Source: Pedobacter sp. BAL39
GTDB taxonomy: Bacteria; Bacteroidota; Bacteroidia; Sphingobacteriales; Sphingobacteriaceae
DNA length: 64,000 nucleotides
Assembly (NCBI RefSeq): GCF_000170795.1
Contig: NZ_ABCM01000011.1
Span: 62,001 to 126,000 of the forward strand
Direction of reading: 5' to 3'
In this document: in pieces, positions 25,636 to 35,310 of the stretch
How the letters are laid out: each line of letters opens with the position of its first letter
How positions within the stretch are numbered: position 1 is the first letter of the stretch
The notes under the pieces: generated by a model
Databases searched by the model: none
Seen by the model: only the letters and a program-made list of their open reading frames with translations
What the model was told of the DNA's origin: nothing
Position numbers and translations under genes: made by a program

Positions 25636-26202
25636 ATGGAATTCAACTTCAGTCAAATCCTTTCCTGCTCCATGGTTATTTTCGCAATCGTCGATATCCT
25701 GGGCTCTATTCCAGTGGTGATCGAACTGCGTAAAAAAGCGGGACATATTCAATCTGAGAAAGCCACGATTGTTGCCACCACCCTCATGATCATCTTCCTC
25801 TTCGCCGGAGAGACGCTGCTGAAGGTTATTGGTCTGGATGTGGCGTCATTTGCCATTGCAGGTTCTTTTGTGATCTTCTTCATTGCCATGGAGATGGTAC
25901 TGGGACTTACGATCTTTAAAGAAGACGTGCCGGAGACAGTCTCCATTGTTCCTTTGGCTTTCCCGCTGATTGCAGGCGCAGGAACCATGACCACGCTGTT
26001 GTCGCTGAAAACAGAATATGCCACGCAGAACATAATCGTGGGCATTGTGATCAATATGTGCTTTGTTTACTTCGTATTGAAGAATACCAGCCGCCTGGAA
26101 AGACTTTTTGGTAAAGCCGGGCTCAATGTGCTCAGAAAGGCATTCGGAATCATCCTGCTCGCGATAGCGATCAAGCTGTTCAGGAACAATACAGGTTTAT
26201 AA
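25636..26202 (+). CDS. MarC/UPF0056-family membrane protein
   Basis: The 188-residue protein has six hydrophobic helices and the MarC motifs: FAIVDILGSIPVV, then FPLIAGAGTMTTLLSLKTEY and the final GLNVLRKAFGIILLAIAIKL. The family is an inner-membrane protein of unsettled function, once linked wrongly to multiple antibiotic resistance. A promoter 18 bp upstream gives a short leader. It is convergent with rsmB-like gene; no clear terminator lies between them. Confidence 0.9.
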   Translation: MEFNFSQILSCSMVIFAIVDILGSIPVVIELRKKAGHIQSEKATIVATTLMIIFLFAGETLLKVIGLDVASFAIAGSFVIFFIAMEMVLGLTIFKEDVPETVSIVPLAFPLIAGAGTMTTLLSLKTEYATQNIIVGIVINMCFVYFVLKNTSRLERLFGKAGLNVLRKAFGIILLAIAIKLFRNNTGL

Positions 26203-26270
26203 CAGCAAAATGCGGATCTTAAATTTGAATTGATACAATAGCAGATCAGTGAGGTAAAACTCTGCTAAGC

Positions 26271-27437
26271 CTATTCTGGCTTAATGAGCCGGGCCACAAA
26301 CATGGTATCCGCTTTATCATTGTAACCAGTAATGACCTCCATCTTTTCCAGCTTCAGGCCGTGGTTTTCCTCCAAGAAAGCGATCACTTCTTCATTCTCC
26401 TGCTTAAATACCGAGCAGGTGATGTAAATCAGCGGTTTTCCCGGCTTCAGGTATTTCACGACATTGCCGGCGATGGATTTCTGCAGTCTGGCGAAACCGC
26501 TGATCTTGCGCTGGTCAAAATAGTAGAGCATTTCCGGTGTACGTCCCCAGGTGCCTGAGCCGGTACAAGGTGCATCCAGCAAGATACCGTCAAACTCATA
26601 ATGGTGCAGGTCCTGTTCGTTATTCTGAAGCAAGTCCAATACCTTCTTCTGATATTTCTTTAGTCCTGCCTGTTGGAAACGTTCCTCGAGGTTATTCAGG
26701 CTGTTCTCACGGACATCACTCACCAGCAGCTGCACGCTGGGCTCCAGGTCATGCAGCAGCAGAGATTTTCCTCCGGATGCCGCACAACAGTCCCACCAGT
26801 AGTCCCATTTCTCCGGTTTGAAGTAATTACCAGTCTTCTGCGAAGAAAGGTCCTGGACCTGATAATAACGATGGTCAGGCAATACCTGATCCAGCTTGCT
26901 GCCATTTGGCAAGGCCAGCGTATATTCGGCAACCACCTGAACAGGAATCTGATGTTGGTCGAGAATACCTTTCACCGTATCGGTATGGCCTTTACTCACC
27001 CTTAAAAAAAGGTCAGGCTGAATGAAAAAGGATTCCAGGAAGGCATCTGTTGCAGCTGCATCAGAAAGGTTCACATGAAAAGGGAAAACGTCTGCCAATT
27101 TAAAAGAAGGAAACTGATCCATGATCAGCTGCAGTTTATCTTTCAGCGGCAGTGAAATGCGTTCGTGTAGCTCAGGCAGATACGTAGCAGTCACCAGGCT
27201 CGGCGTCACATTACAGAGGAAGTCGCCCACTGCCAGCCGGATTAGCGGCCCCTCTTCAGGAAGGGCCTTACCCATTCTGAAAAAGCTATATATATACCTG
27301 CTCGACCAGCGACGGTCGGACGAGCCCATCTGCTTGTGCTGTTTAAAATAGGCAAACAGAAAACGGTGTAAGGGCAACAGCCCGTCATAACTTTTAAAGA
27401 TCTGCTCAAACGCCCTGATCTGGTGCTCTACTCTCAT
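26271..27437 (-). CDS. RsmB-like 16S rRNA / RNA m5C methyltransferase
   Basis: The 388-residue product has an N-terminal all-helical region and a SAM-binding Rossmann domain with DCCAASGGKSLLL (motif I), a DAPCTGSGTWGRTPEM motif IV carrying the PC cysteine, and YITCSVFKQENEEVI as motif VI with the catalytic TCS cysteine. This is the RsmB/Nop2/Sun pattern for cytosine-5 methylation of RNA. Which RNA position is modified cannot be read from sequence. The ATG overlaps the stop of the upstream binding-protein lipoprotein by 4 bp, so the two are translationally coupled in a guaA-lipoprotein-methyltransferase unit. Confidence 0.9.
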   Translation of the reverse strand: MRVEHQIRAFEQIFKSYDGLLPLHRFLFAYFKQHKQMGSSDRRWSSRYIYSFFRMGKALPEEGPLIRLAVGDFLCNVTPSLVTATYLPELHERISLPLKDKLQLIMDQFPSFKLADVFPFHVNLSDAAATDAFLESFFIQPDLFLRVSKGHTDTVKGILDQHQIPVQVVAEYTLALPNGSKLDQVLPDHRYYQVQDLSSQKTGNYFKPEKWDYWWDCCAASGGKSLLLHDLEPSVQLLVSDVRENSLNNLEERFQQAGLKKYQKKVLDLLQNNEQDLHHYEFDGILLDAPCTGSGTWGRTPEMLYYFDQRKISGFARLQKSIAGNVVKYLKPGKPLIYITCSVFKQENEEVIAFLEENHGLKLEKMEVITGYNDKADTMFVARLIKPE

Positions 27438-28663
27438 TCTATAACATTTAATGCAAAATCCTTGTATTGCAGCAACATCAGACTGGTATTGATGTATCCC
27501 AGCTGATCGTCTTTTTCAAAGCTGAAATTGTTATGCAAACCTTTATATTCATCACGCGTCAGGAAGTTCAGGTAATCACGGCCATGTTTGGCCAGCAGCT
27601 GTCCAAAGTAGAGCCCGGCATCAAACCCTTTGAAGGAATATTCCCCAGGTTCAAAGCGATATTTAGACCGGTATTTTTTGATAAAGCCAACTACTGCCGC
27701 GCTTTTATAATCAACCTTATATGAAGAAGTCACGCTGGTTGCCAGTGTCTGCAGTTTATCCGTATTGTAGTTCTGTTTGATCCAGTCCGGGTGCCCGAAC
27801 AGCTGCAGGTTGAAACCTTTATTTTTGATCTTAACCAGCCTGTCGAGCGTAGGCACCACGAATTTCCGGTCCGAGGATACTACCATAACCACATACTGTT
27901 TGTCCTTCCTCATTTTAGTCTCCATACTGTATACAGAAGCATATTCCTGAAGGGCAAATTGTTTTTTACTGTCAGCAAAATAACGGCGCAGCGGTGCGGC
28001 CAGCATTTCATCACTGGAACTTTTGGTACTGATCAGGACCACCACTGTATTGGCAGAGTTGTAATTGCCGGTGATGTAACTCCCCATTTTAGCAGCATGA
28101 AGGTCAATGTTATTGACCAGTGAGATCAGGTTGGGGTTGGAAAACTCGTTCGGATGCGTTGCGGCGAGCGGCGATACCATGGGAATGTGTCTGGCTTTGG
28201 TATAATTGCCCAGGTATTTGATACTTTCCGGAAACACAGGTCCTACAATCAGCTGACTGGAAGCCAGGCTACCATTCTCTACGAGCGTCGCCAGCTGATC
28301 ATTGCTGTCGCGCGTGTCATACACACGGACTTTAAAGTTCATCCCCTTCGCAGCAGCGGAGTCAATCCCTAATTTGAAACCCTGGTAAAAGTCTATGGCC
28401 ATAGCCGAACGTTCAACGTCGGCTTTGGTGGCGGTTTTCAGGTTGATCTCATTCAACCGGAAGGGGATCAGCAAAGCAATGTTGGCCTCCGTCAGTTTTT
28501 CCGAAGGCTTGTCCACATTTTTTTCTTTCTGAGTACTTTCCGGTTTTTTAGTTGTACCGGGACGTACCTTGGGCGAACACGCTGCAAGGAACAACCCGGT
28601 ACAAAGGATCAGCCAATATTTACTCCCACTCAATGGTAGCAGGTGGTTTTGAACTGATGTCAT
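27434..28663 (-). CDS. periplasmic-binding-protein-like lipoprotein (LpoA-like domain)
   Basis: The 409-residue product from ATG 28663 has a lipoprotein signal ending LFLAAC (Cys about residue 29). A K/P-rich linker follows, then a type-I periplasmic-binding (Peripla_BP_6/PBP1-like) fold: [36 protein letters not shown], ending in [18 protein letters not shown]-like hinge sequence. The family resembles LpoA, the outer-membrane activator of penicillin-binding proteins, or a branched-chain ligand receptor without transporter. It overlaps the end of guaA by 44 bp and the start of the methyltransferase by 4 bp. A longer start at TTG 28669 is possible. Confidence 0.78.
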   Translation of the reverse strand: MTSVQNHLLPLSGSKYWLILCTGLFLAACSPKVRPGTTKKPESTQKEKNVDKPSEKLTEANIALLIPFRLNEINLKTATKADVERSAMAIDFYQGFKLGIDSAAAKGMNFKVRVYDTRDSNDQLATLVENGSLASSQLIVGPVFPESIKYLGNYTKARHIPMVSPLAATHPNEFSNPNLISLVNNIDLHAAKMGSYITGNYNSANTVVVLISTKSSSDEMLAAPLRRYFADSKKQFALQEYASVYSMETKMRKDKQYVVMVVSSDRKFVVPTLDRLVKIKNKGFNLQLFGHPDWIKQNYNTDKLQTLATSVTSSYKVDYKSAAVVGFIKKYRSKYRFEPGEYSFKGFDAGLYFGQLLAKHGRDYLNFLTRDEYKGLHNNFSFEKDDQLGYINTSLMLLQYKDFALNVIE

Positions 28664-30149
28664 ATACAACGCGGTTTATTCCTTTTACTTTATTGATGAT
28701 TTCATTAGAAATTTTAGCGAGTACGTTATATGGCAGATGGCACCAGTCGGCGGTCATCCCATCAACAGATTCAACAGCGCGCAGACAGATGGCATTTTCA
28801 TACGTACGCTCATCTCCCATCACCCCTACAGACTGTACAGGAAGGAAGATTGCCCCCGCCTGCCATACCTTATCATAAAGGCCGGCTTCTTTAAGGTTAT
28901 TGATGTAGATGGCATCAGCCTCCTGAAGGATGGCCACTTTCTCCGGGGTCACTTCGCCCAGGATCCTGATGGCAAGGCCTGGTCCAGGGAAAGGGTGACG
29001 ACCGATGATGAAATGCTCCAGACCTAAGGAAGTACCTACCCTTCTTACCTCGTCCTTAAACAAGGTATTCAATGGCTCTACCACTTTCAGTTTCATGAAG
29101 TCCGGCAAACCGCCAACATTATGGTGAGATTTGATGGTTGCCGAAGGACCTTTTACCGAGATGGACTCGATCACGTCAGGATAAATTGTTCCCTGTGCCA
29201 GCCATTTTACATCCTGTACCTGATGTGCTTCATCATCAAAAACTTCAATGAAGACCCTTCCAATTGCCTTACGTTTCAGCTCAGGATCCGTTACACCGGC
29301 CAGCTGGCTCAGGAAACGCTCTTTGGCATCAACGCCTTTGATGTTCAGGCCAAGGTGTTTGTATTGCTCCAAAACAGAAGCATATTCATCTTTACGCAGC
29401 AGTCCGTTGTCTACAAAGATACAGTGCAGGTTTTTTCCAATTGCTTTGTGCAGCAGGATCGCCGCAACGCTGGAATCCACCCCCCCTGAAAGCGCCAGGA
29501 CAACCTTATCGTCGCCCAATTTCTCTTTCAGGTCAGCGATGGTTGTTTCCACAAATGCCAGTGGCGTCCATTCCTGCTTACATCCACAGATGTCCACAAG
29601 GAAATTTTCCAGCAATTGCTTGCCGTCGATGCTGTGTGTCACCTCCGGATGGAACTGGATCGCATAGGTCTCCGAATCTTTCACCTGATATGCGGCTACC
29701 TTGACCGTATCTGTGCTGGCGATGACCTCAAAGTTCTCAGGGATTGAGGTGATGGTATCGCCGTGGGACATCCATACCTGGGAGTCCATTGGAATATTCT
29801 TAAACAGCTTATTCTCCGCGTTGATGAAGTTCAGGTTGGCACGTCCATACTCACGGATCGTCGATGCCTGCACTTCGCCACCTGAGTGCTGCGCAATATA
29901 TTGTGCACCGTAACAAACCGCTAGTACCGGAAAGTTAAGGTGAAATTTCTTTAAATCAATTTGAGGAGCATCCTCCTGGCGTACAGAAGCGGGGCTTCCT
30001 GAAAAGATGATACCTTTAACGTCTGATGTAATTTCAGGAACATTGTTGAAAGGGTGAATTTCGCAATAGACATTCAATTCACGAACCCTGCGGGCAATTA
30101 ACTGTGTGTATTGGGAACCAAAATCGAGAATAATGATTTTTTCTAGCAT
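28620..30149 (-). CDS. guaA: GMP synthase (glutamine-hydrolysing)
   Basis: The 509-residue product has an N-terminal class I glutamine amidotransferase domain (CYGAQYIA with the nucleophile cysteine about residue 80; HPEVTHS with the His-Glu of the triad). A PP-loop ATP pyrophosphatase follows ([11 protein letters not shown]), with the GMP-synthase C-terminal dimerisation domain. It converts XMP to GMP. The first ATG is at 30149; a TTG at 30155 is an alternative. TAACTTTG at 30153-30160 fits a -7 element and would make the transcript nearly leaderless. It overlaps the binding-protein lipoprotein downstream, and it lies 8 bp from the dCMP deaminase stop, so it could also be read through from upstream. 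Confidence 0.96.
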   Translation of the reverse strand: MLEKIIILDFGSQYTQLIARRVRELNVYCEIHPFNNVPEITSDVKGIIFSGSPASVRQEDAPQIDLKKFHLNFPVLAVCYGAQYIAQHSGGEVQASTIREYGRANLNFINAENKLFKNIPMDSQVWMSHGDTITSIPENFEVIASTDTVKVAAYQVKDSETYAIQFHPEVTHSIDGKQLLENFLVDICGCKQEWTPLAFVETTIADLKEKLGDDKVVLALSGGVDSSVAAILLHKAIGKNLHCIFVDNGLLRKDEYASVLEQYKHLGLNIKGVDAKERFLSQLAGVTDPELKRKAIGRVFIEVFDDEAHQVQDVKWLAQGTIYPDVIESISVKGPSATIKSHHNVGGLPDFMKLKVVEPLNTLFKDEVRRVGTSLGLEHFIIGRHPFPGPGLAIRILGEVTPEKVAILQEADAIYINNLKEAGLYDKVWQAGAIFLPVQSVGVMGDERTYENAICLRAVESVDGMTADWCHLPYNVLAKISNEIINKVKGINRVVYDISSKPPATIEWE

Positions 30150-30157
30150 GGCCAAAG

Positions 30158-30610
30158 TTAAGAAAACTTATTTACAGTCACACCGAACCTTCTTAAAAAA
30201 TCTACCCCTTCATCACTCGCTAACCCCTTGTATTCAGCGTAGGAGTCTTTAAAATACACTAGCTTGATGCCCGACGATAAAATCAGGCGTGCGCAGGCGA
30301 TGCAGGGAGAAAGCGTGGTGTATAAGGTAGAACCTTCAATTTTTGAGCCGTTCTTGGAAGCGTAGAGGATGGCATTCTCTTCCGCGTGTAAAGCCAGGGA
30401 GCAGCTGCCGCGGGAATCCCTGGCACATCCCGTCTCCGGCCATTCCTCATCGCAGTTGTGTGTTTCTGCGGGCGGGCCGTTATAACCGATAGAAATGATG
30501 CGTGTATCTTTAGTCAGCACGGCGCCAACATGTGCACGTACGCAGTGTGAACGTTCGGCAAGCTCTGATGCCAGGTTCATGAAGATGTGTTCGAAACTTG
30601 GTTTACTCAT
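30158..30610 (-). CDS. dCMP deaminase (ComEB-type)
   Basis: The 150-residue product is a zinc-dependent cytidine/deoxycytidylate deaminase: [10 protein letters not shown] supplies the His-Glu (proton shuttle) and [10 protein letters not shown] the two zinc cysteines. An [14 protein letters not shown] start and [25 protein letters not shown] insert fit dCMP deaminases, with a second cysteine/histidine zinc site. It converts dCMP to dUMP for dTMP synthesis. The start at ATG 30610 is chosen because the longer frame to 30637 would run over the downstream terminator of the MFS gene. It is followed at 8 bp by guaA. Confidence 0.92.
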   Translation of the reverse strand: MSKPSFEHIFMNLASELAERSHCVRAHVGAVLTKDTRIISIGYNGPPAETHNCDEEWPETGCARDSRGSCSLALHAEENAILYASKNGSKIEGSTLYTTLSPCIACARLILSSGIKLVYFKDSYAEYKGLASDEGVDFLRRFGVTVNKFS

Positions 30611-30620
30611 GGGTATATAT

Positions 30621-30656
30621 AAAAAAAGGCTTCCCATATTTTGAATATGAGAAGCC
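30621..30656 (-). terminator. intrinsic terminator after the MFS sugar transporter
   Basis: A 13-bp stem with one mismatch (30628-30640 with 30644-30656, 3-nt loop) is followed on the minus strand by seven T. It stands between the MFS stop at 30673 and the dCMP deaminase start, so those genes are probably separate units. Confidence 0.82.
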
Positions 30657-30672
30657 CTTGAAGTATGATAAA

Positions 30673-32280
30673 TTAGTGACCTCCTTCGGCCTCAATGCTT
30701 TCCACGTTGATGCCCTGACTTTTCAGGATTCCGCTCACTCTCCATGCGAAGAATACCAGGTAACTGAATCCAAGCACAGGGATAATGTAAGAGCTGTGGA
30801 TGCCAATGCTGTCTGCCAGCTCACCCTGGATCGGCGGAATGATTGATCCGCCAAGGATCATCATGATCAGGAATGAAGAACCCTGACTGGTATATTTTTT
30901 CAGTCCGGTGATCGACAGTGCGAAGATGGAAGGCCACATGATTGAGCAGCACAGACCACCACTTACGAATGCAAAAATAGCAACCTCACCAGTGGTCAAT
31001 AAACCGGTAATCATCGCCAGGGCGCCCAATGTACCGAAGATGGCCAGTGTTTTGGCCGGTTTCTCCTGACCAATAAAGAAGGCTACGATCATGACAGTGA
31101 TACAGATGGCATAGACATATAGGTTACCCACATCCGTACCTGTCAGGTGGTTCACACCCAGGATCACACCAAAGGCCACAAAAGGAACAATTACAGTGGC
31201 AATGTTCCTGGCATTTTTAGATAAGTTAAATGCGCTGACCGCACCCGTCCAACGGCCGATCATCATACTTCCCCAATAAAGCGAAATGTACTGCTGAATC
31301 TCAGATTCTGCAAAACCGCCAAAATCCTTCAGGTTCAGCAAGGCACCCAGGTTACTCTGGATGGTTACCTCAGTACCTACATACATGAAGATGGCCAGCA
31401 TACCCAATACCAGCTGAGGGTACTGCATCGCGCCCCATTTGGCAGGGTTTTCTTTTTTAACCGTAAATGCAAACAACAGGGCACCCACGATGATGACCAG
31501 TGAAGAATACACAAAGGTTGAGTTCGGGATACCTGTTAATTTCGATAACGGTGCTGCAGCAGCAACCATCAGGAATCCAAGGATCATCACTACCAGGGGA
31601 CCGTTTGGTTTCGGGCTGGCTTCAATCTTCTCATCGCTGGTCACTTCAGGAAGTTTAGATACCGCGAAGAAGATCGCCACCGCCAGGAATAACCCTGCAA
31701 GGATATAATAAAGGTTATTAATGGAAGAAATCTCTACCGCTTTCGGAGCAGCATCACTTGCCGTACCAAATAAGATCACACTGACAATCACGGGGCCCAT
31801 CAAGCCACCGAAGTTATTGATACCACCAGCAAGGTTCAGCCTGTGTGCACCACTTTCAGGTTCACCGAGGGCGACCACAAAAGGGTTGGCTGCAGTTTGC
31901 TGAAGGGAGAATCCGAGCGCAATCACAAAGAAAGTAAAGAGGATAAAGATAAATGCCCCCGAATGTACCGCCGGAATCATGAGCAGTGCTCCACCGGCCG
32001 AGATGACCAGACCTGCAATGATCCCTTTTTTATATCCGATTTTGTTGAGGATATCCACCTTACTGGCCTGCGAAGCAAAATACAAAATCAGGGATCCAAT
32101 GAAGTATCCACCGTAGAATGTAAAGTCAATAAGCTGGGATTCAAACTGTGTTAAATTGAAGTGTGCCTTACAGAAAGGTATGAAGATACCATTTGATGCA
32201 GCCACAAAGCCCCAGAAAAAGAACACAGTGATGATTGTGTACAAAGCGGTGCCATAATTTTTTTGTGATTGTCGTTCCAT
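30673..32280 (-). CDS. sugar MFS transporter (FHS/FucP-like), long form
   Basis: The 535-residue protein has about 14 hydrophobic helices and FHS-family motifs: [19 protein letters not shown], the [12 protein letters not shown] signature with GPxxGS-like pattern, and a C-terminal [14 protein letters not shown]. It is an H+-coupled sugar symporter type in the inner membrane. It is ~100 residues longer than FucP; the excess lies mid-protein (about 230-280, [14 protein letters not shown] and [17 protein letters not shown]) and looks like two additional helices. Substrate is unknown. A 15-bp palindrome with a -33/-7-like stretch precedes it. Confidence 0.86.
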   Translation of the reverse strand: MERQSQKNYGTALYTIITVFFFWGFVAASNGIFIPFCKAHFNLTQFESQLIDFTFYGGYFIGSLILYFASQASKVDILNKIGYKKGIIAGLVISAGGALLMIPAVHSGAFIFILFTFFVIALGFSLQQTAANPFVVALGEPESGAHRLNLAGGINNFGGLMGPVIVSVILFGTASDAAPKAVEISSINNLYYILAGLFLAVAIFFAVSKLPEVTSDEKIEASPKPNGPLVVMILGFLMVAAAAPLSKLTGIPNSTFVYSSLVIIVGALLFAFTVKKENPAKWGAMQYPQLVLGMLAIFMYVGTEVTIQSNLGALLNLKDFGGFAESEIQQYISLYWGSMMIGRWTGAVSAFNLSKNARNIATVIVPFVAFGVILGVNHLTGTDVGNLYVYAICITVMIVAFFIGQEKPAKTLAIFGTLGALAMITGLLTTGEVAIFAFVSGGLCCSIMWPSIFALSITGLKKYTSQGSSFLIMMILGGSIIPPIQGELADSIGIHSSYIIPVLGFSYLVFFAWRVSGILKSQGINVESIEAEGGH

Positions 32281-32340
32281 ATATTCGTTTAATAGTAATT
32301 TTAGTCCGCTAAACTTAAATAAAAAAAACTGTTTGCTAAA

Positions 32341-32355
32341 GTGTAATGTTTACAC
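32341..32355. promoter_or_regulatory. 15-bp palindrome upstream of the MFS transporter
   Basis: GTGTAA-TGT-TTACAC is a perfect inverted repeat, 61 bp upstream of the MFS start at 32280. It lies just upstream of a minus-strand TTTAG...TAAGTTTA stretch that could be the promoter, the position expected for a regulator site. Its form (GTGTAA N3 TTACAC) recalls CRP/LacI-type operators, but no specific regulator can be named. Confidence 0.45.
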
Positions 32356-32518
32356 ATCGCATGATTGCGGTATCTGCTTTTAAAGCGGCGGTTTAAATTG
32401 CCCCGTGCTGCCCCTTAAATGGCGGTAATTCCTAAATGCGGGCGGGGAAAGTATTGAAATAATAGGGATGATTTCATCTATAAAATCGCATATTAGCATA
32501 ATTTTATACGTTAGGTAA

Positions 32519-33142
32519 ATGTTTGAAACAATCGTACAGGGTATTGGGGCAGGAATTTTGTTTTCGTTTTTAACGGGTCCCGTATTCTTTTCAATGATAA
32601 AAACCAGTATTGAAAAAGGTTTCAAGGCTGGTTTCTCTTTAGCTGTGGGAGTGATTTTCAGTGATATCATTTTTATTACACTGACCATTTTCAGCTCACA
32701 GTTTGTGAACTACAAATCTGCTTACTTCCAGTACATCGGCCTTGTGGGAGGCTTGTTCCTCCTGGGCATCGGATGTTATTATCTTTTTAATAAAGTCAGG
32801 GTAAACTACGATGTTTCTGAAATCGCTAAGGTTAAAAAGCGCGGTTACATCTTAAAGGGATTCCTAATGTGCCTGTTATCCCCAACCACCTTAATGTTCT
32901 GGGTGATGGTAGGCGGCATCATCTCCGTGCAGCTGCACTATGACATGACGGAGAAAATCGTCTTTTTCGTGATGGCCATGGCTACCCAGCTTACCGTAGA
33001 TGGATTTAAGACCTACTATGCCGCCAAACTGAGGTACAGGATCAAGGAAAAGAACATCCAGAACCTGAACCGCATTGCCGGAGCGGTGATCATCATCTTC
33101 GCCATCAGGCTGTTTATCGAAGTCATCACCAAACACTTTTAG
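32519..33142 (+). CDS. LysE-family exporter
   Basis: The 207-residue protein has about six hydrophobic helices and the LysE/RhtB start pattern: GILFSFLTGPVFFSMIKTSIEKGFKAGF, the short GPxxxxxxxxxxxxG region that lines the first helices. LysE-type proteins export amino acids or related cations across the inner membrane. The substrate is unknown. It is divergent from the MFS gene with a 238-bp gap and convergent with the purF-like gene. Confidence 0.88.
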   Translation: MFETIVQGIGAGILFSFLTGPVFFSMIKTSIEKGFKAGFSLAVGVIFSDIIFITLTIFSSQFVNYKSAYFQYIGLVGGLFLLGIGCYYLFNKVRVNYDVSEIAKVKKRGYILKGFLMCLLSPTTLMFWVMVGGIISVQLHYDMTEKIVFFVMAMATQLTVDGFKTYYAAKLRYRIKEKNIQNLNRIAGAVIIIFAIRLFIEVITKHF

Positions 33143-33236
33143 TGTATCGCGCCAAACAATGAATCCACTGAATGGCATTTTCAATACGGTATCTCTACAG
33201 ATATCAGCCAGATTTCCGCATGTATATACTAAAATC

Positions 33237-33268
33237 AAAAAAGCCGGCAGAATCAAATCCCGCCGGCT
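33237..33268 (-). terminator. intrinsic terminator after the purF-like gene
   Basis: A GC-rich 7-bp stem (33242-33248 with 33262-33268, 13-nt loop) is followed on the minus strand by six T. It lies 30 bp past the stop of the purF-like gene. Confidence 0.75.
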
Positions 33269-33297
33269 CATTAGCTATTAAAAAAAGCTGTACCTGA

Positions 33298-35199
33298 TTA
33301 GTACGCCCTTTGGTTGTTACCTTCTTTCCAGTTCACAAAAGCCTTGTTTACCACTTTGTTACCGCCCGGAGTCGGGTAATTACCAGAGAAATACCAGTCT
33401 CCGGTATGATTTGGACAAGCTACGTGCAGGTTTTCCAATGTCTGGTAGATCACTTCGACTTCCGCATTGATGTTCTGCGGCGTAATGATTTTGGTGATCT
33501 GTGCTGAGATTTCTTCCTGTGTAAACGGTGCATAGATCTCTTTTACATAATTCACCATTTGTTCTTTCGGAAGCTCCAGTGAAGCCTTACACTTCTGATA
33601 AACCTCCTCAATCACATATTCCATTCCACGGGCTTTCAGCAATTGGATCGCTGCCTCGAATGCCACGAACTGACCCATTTTAGACATGTCAATACCATAA
33701 CAATCCGGGTAACGGATCTGAGGTGCGGATGACACAATGATAATTTTCTTTGGGTGCAACCTGTCGATGATTTTGATGATGCTTTGTTTCAAGGTCGTTC
33801 CCCTTACAATAGAATCGTCGACCGCTACCAGGGTATCCGTATGATTTTTGATCACGCCGTAGGTTGTATCATAAACGTGGGCCACCATATCCTGACGGTC
33901 GGCATCCTGAGTGATGAATGTCCTGAGTTTAACATCCTTGATCGCCAGCTTTTCCACCCTTGGGTTCATCGACAATAGTTCATCAAGTTCTGTATCGCTC
34001 AGCTGGTCTTTACGGTGTAGTAAAGTTTCCTTTTGTACATTCCTGATATAGCTATGCAAGCCTTCCACCATTCCGTAGAAAGAAACCTCCGCTGTATTCG
34101 GAATAAAAGAAAACACTGTATTTTTTAAATCTGCACTTACAGACTTAAGGATCTGGTCGCAAAGCAGCGCCCCCAGGTGTTTACGTTCTCTATAGATCTC
34201 CGCATCACTTCCTCTGGAGAAGTAGATCCTTTCAAAAGAGCAGGCTCTTTTTTCAAGGGGCTCCCTGAATTCCTCCATGGTCACCTTTCCGCTTTTCTTC
34301 ACAATCAGCGCCATTCCAGGTTCAATCTCTTTTACATCTCTGAATGGGATGTTAAAGGCTGTCTGAATGGCTGGCCTTTCAGAAGCAGCAACCACAATTT
34401 CATCATCTGCATAGTAGAATGCAGGTCTGATCCCCGCAGGGTCACGAAGTACGAAAGCATCTCCATTACCTACAATGCCGGAGATGGCATAACCACCATC
34501 CCAGTTTTTTGCCGAGCGGCGAAGGATCTTGGCAATGTCAAGCCCTTCAGATATTTTATGAGTGATCTGTACGTTATCCAGTCCCTCTTTTTTATAAGCA
34601 TCAAAAAGCAATTGGTTCTCGTCATCCAGGAAGTGACCGATTTTCTCCAGCACCGTTACTGTGTCCGCTTTTTCTTTTGGATGTTGTCCAAGTTCATACA
34701 GCTGCTCCAGAAGCTCTTCCACATTGGTCATGTTGAAGTTACCGGCGATGACCAGGTTACGGGTCATCCAGTTGTTCTGACGTAAAAAAGGATGACAGTT
34801 TTCAATGCTGTTTTGGCCATGTGTTCCGTAGCGAAGGTGCCCAAGCAGCACCTCTCCAATAAAGCTCACATTGGATTTTAACCATTCTGCGTCCTGCATC
34901 AATTCAGGCGTTTCATTCTGGATACCTACAAATTTACTCTGTACATATCCGAAGATGTCAGCCACAGCATTTTGTGCCATGGAGCGGTACCTGCTGATGT
35001 ATCGGTGTCCCGGTTTTACATCCAGTTTGATGGTCGCAATACCGGCACCATCCTGACCACGGTTGTGCTGTTTCTCCATCAAAAGATAGAGTTTATTCAG
35101 TCCGTAGAGGGTTGTACCGTATTTTTCCTGGTAGTATGAGAGAGGTTTTAAAAGGCGGATAAAGGCAATTCCGCATTCATGCTTGATCGAGTCGCTCAT
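33298..35199 (-). CDS. amidophosphoribosyltransferase (PurF-like), extended form
   Basis: The 633-residue product has a class II glutaminase domain: the catalytic Cys follows a short leader (MSDSIKHEC, Cys at residue 9), then QHNRGQDGAGIAT and RYGTHGQNSIENCHPF. A phosphoribosyltransferase domain carries VAVDDSIVRGTTL for PRPP. This is the first step of purine synthesis (PRPP + Gln to phosphoribosylamine). It is ~130 residues longer than classical PurF, with extra segments between the domains and a C-terminal tail. I therefore call it PurF-like, because Bacteroidota often carry both a long and a short form. TAAATTTG at 35220-35227 is a -7 candidate. Confidence 0.88.
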   Translation of the reverse strand: MSDSIKHECGIAFIRLLKPLSYYQEKYGTTLYGLNKLYLLMEKQHNRGQDGAGIATIKLDVKPGHRYISRYRSMAQNAVADIFGYVQSKFVGIQNETPELMQDAEWLKSNVSFIGEVLLGHLRYGTHGQNSIENCHPFLRQNNWMTRNLVIAGNFNMTNVEELLEQLYELGQHPKEKADTVTVLEKIGHFLDDENQLLFDAYKKEGLDNVQITHKISEGLDIAKILRRSAKNWDGGYAISGIVGNGDAFVLRDPAGIRPAFYYADDEIVVAASERPAIQTAFNIPFRDVKEIEPGMALIVKKSGKVTMEEFREPLEKRACSFERIYFSRGSDAEIYRERKHLGALLCDQILKSVSADLKNTVFSFIPNTAEVSFYGMVEGLHSYIRNVQKETLLHRKDQLSDTELDELLSMNPRVEKLAIKDVKLRTFITQDADRQDMVAHVYDTTYGVIKNHTDTLVAVDDSIVRGTTLKQSIIKIIDRLHPKKIIIVSSAPQIRYPDCYGIDMSKMGQFVAFEAAIQLLKARGMEYVIEEVYQKCKASLELPKEQMVNYVKEIYAPFTQEEISAQITKIITPQNINAEVEVIYQTLENLHVACPNHTGDWYFSGNYPTPGGNKVVNKAFVNWKEGNNQRAY

Positions 35200-35219
35200 G
35201 GGTGTGTTGTTTGAAGCCG

Positions 35220-35227
35220 CAAATTTA
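35220..35227 (-). promoter_or_regulatory. -7 element of the purF-like gene
   Basis: TAAATTTG on the minus strand fits TAnnTTTG, 20 bp upstream of the ATG at 35199, with an A/T-rich -33 region before it. Confidence 0.45.
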
Positions 35228-35310
35228 CCGTTAATAATGATCAGAACCTAGAAAGAAATAAGTTTGAATGTAAAATGATGCGGTAGTGACTTTGAGGGAT
35301 TATCCAACCC

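Noticed and set aside
26203-26270. Possible bidirectional terminator between marC and the rsmB-like gene
   Set aside because: No stem of more than a few base pairs could be drawn in this 68-bp gap.
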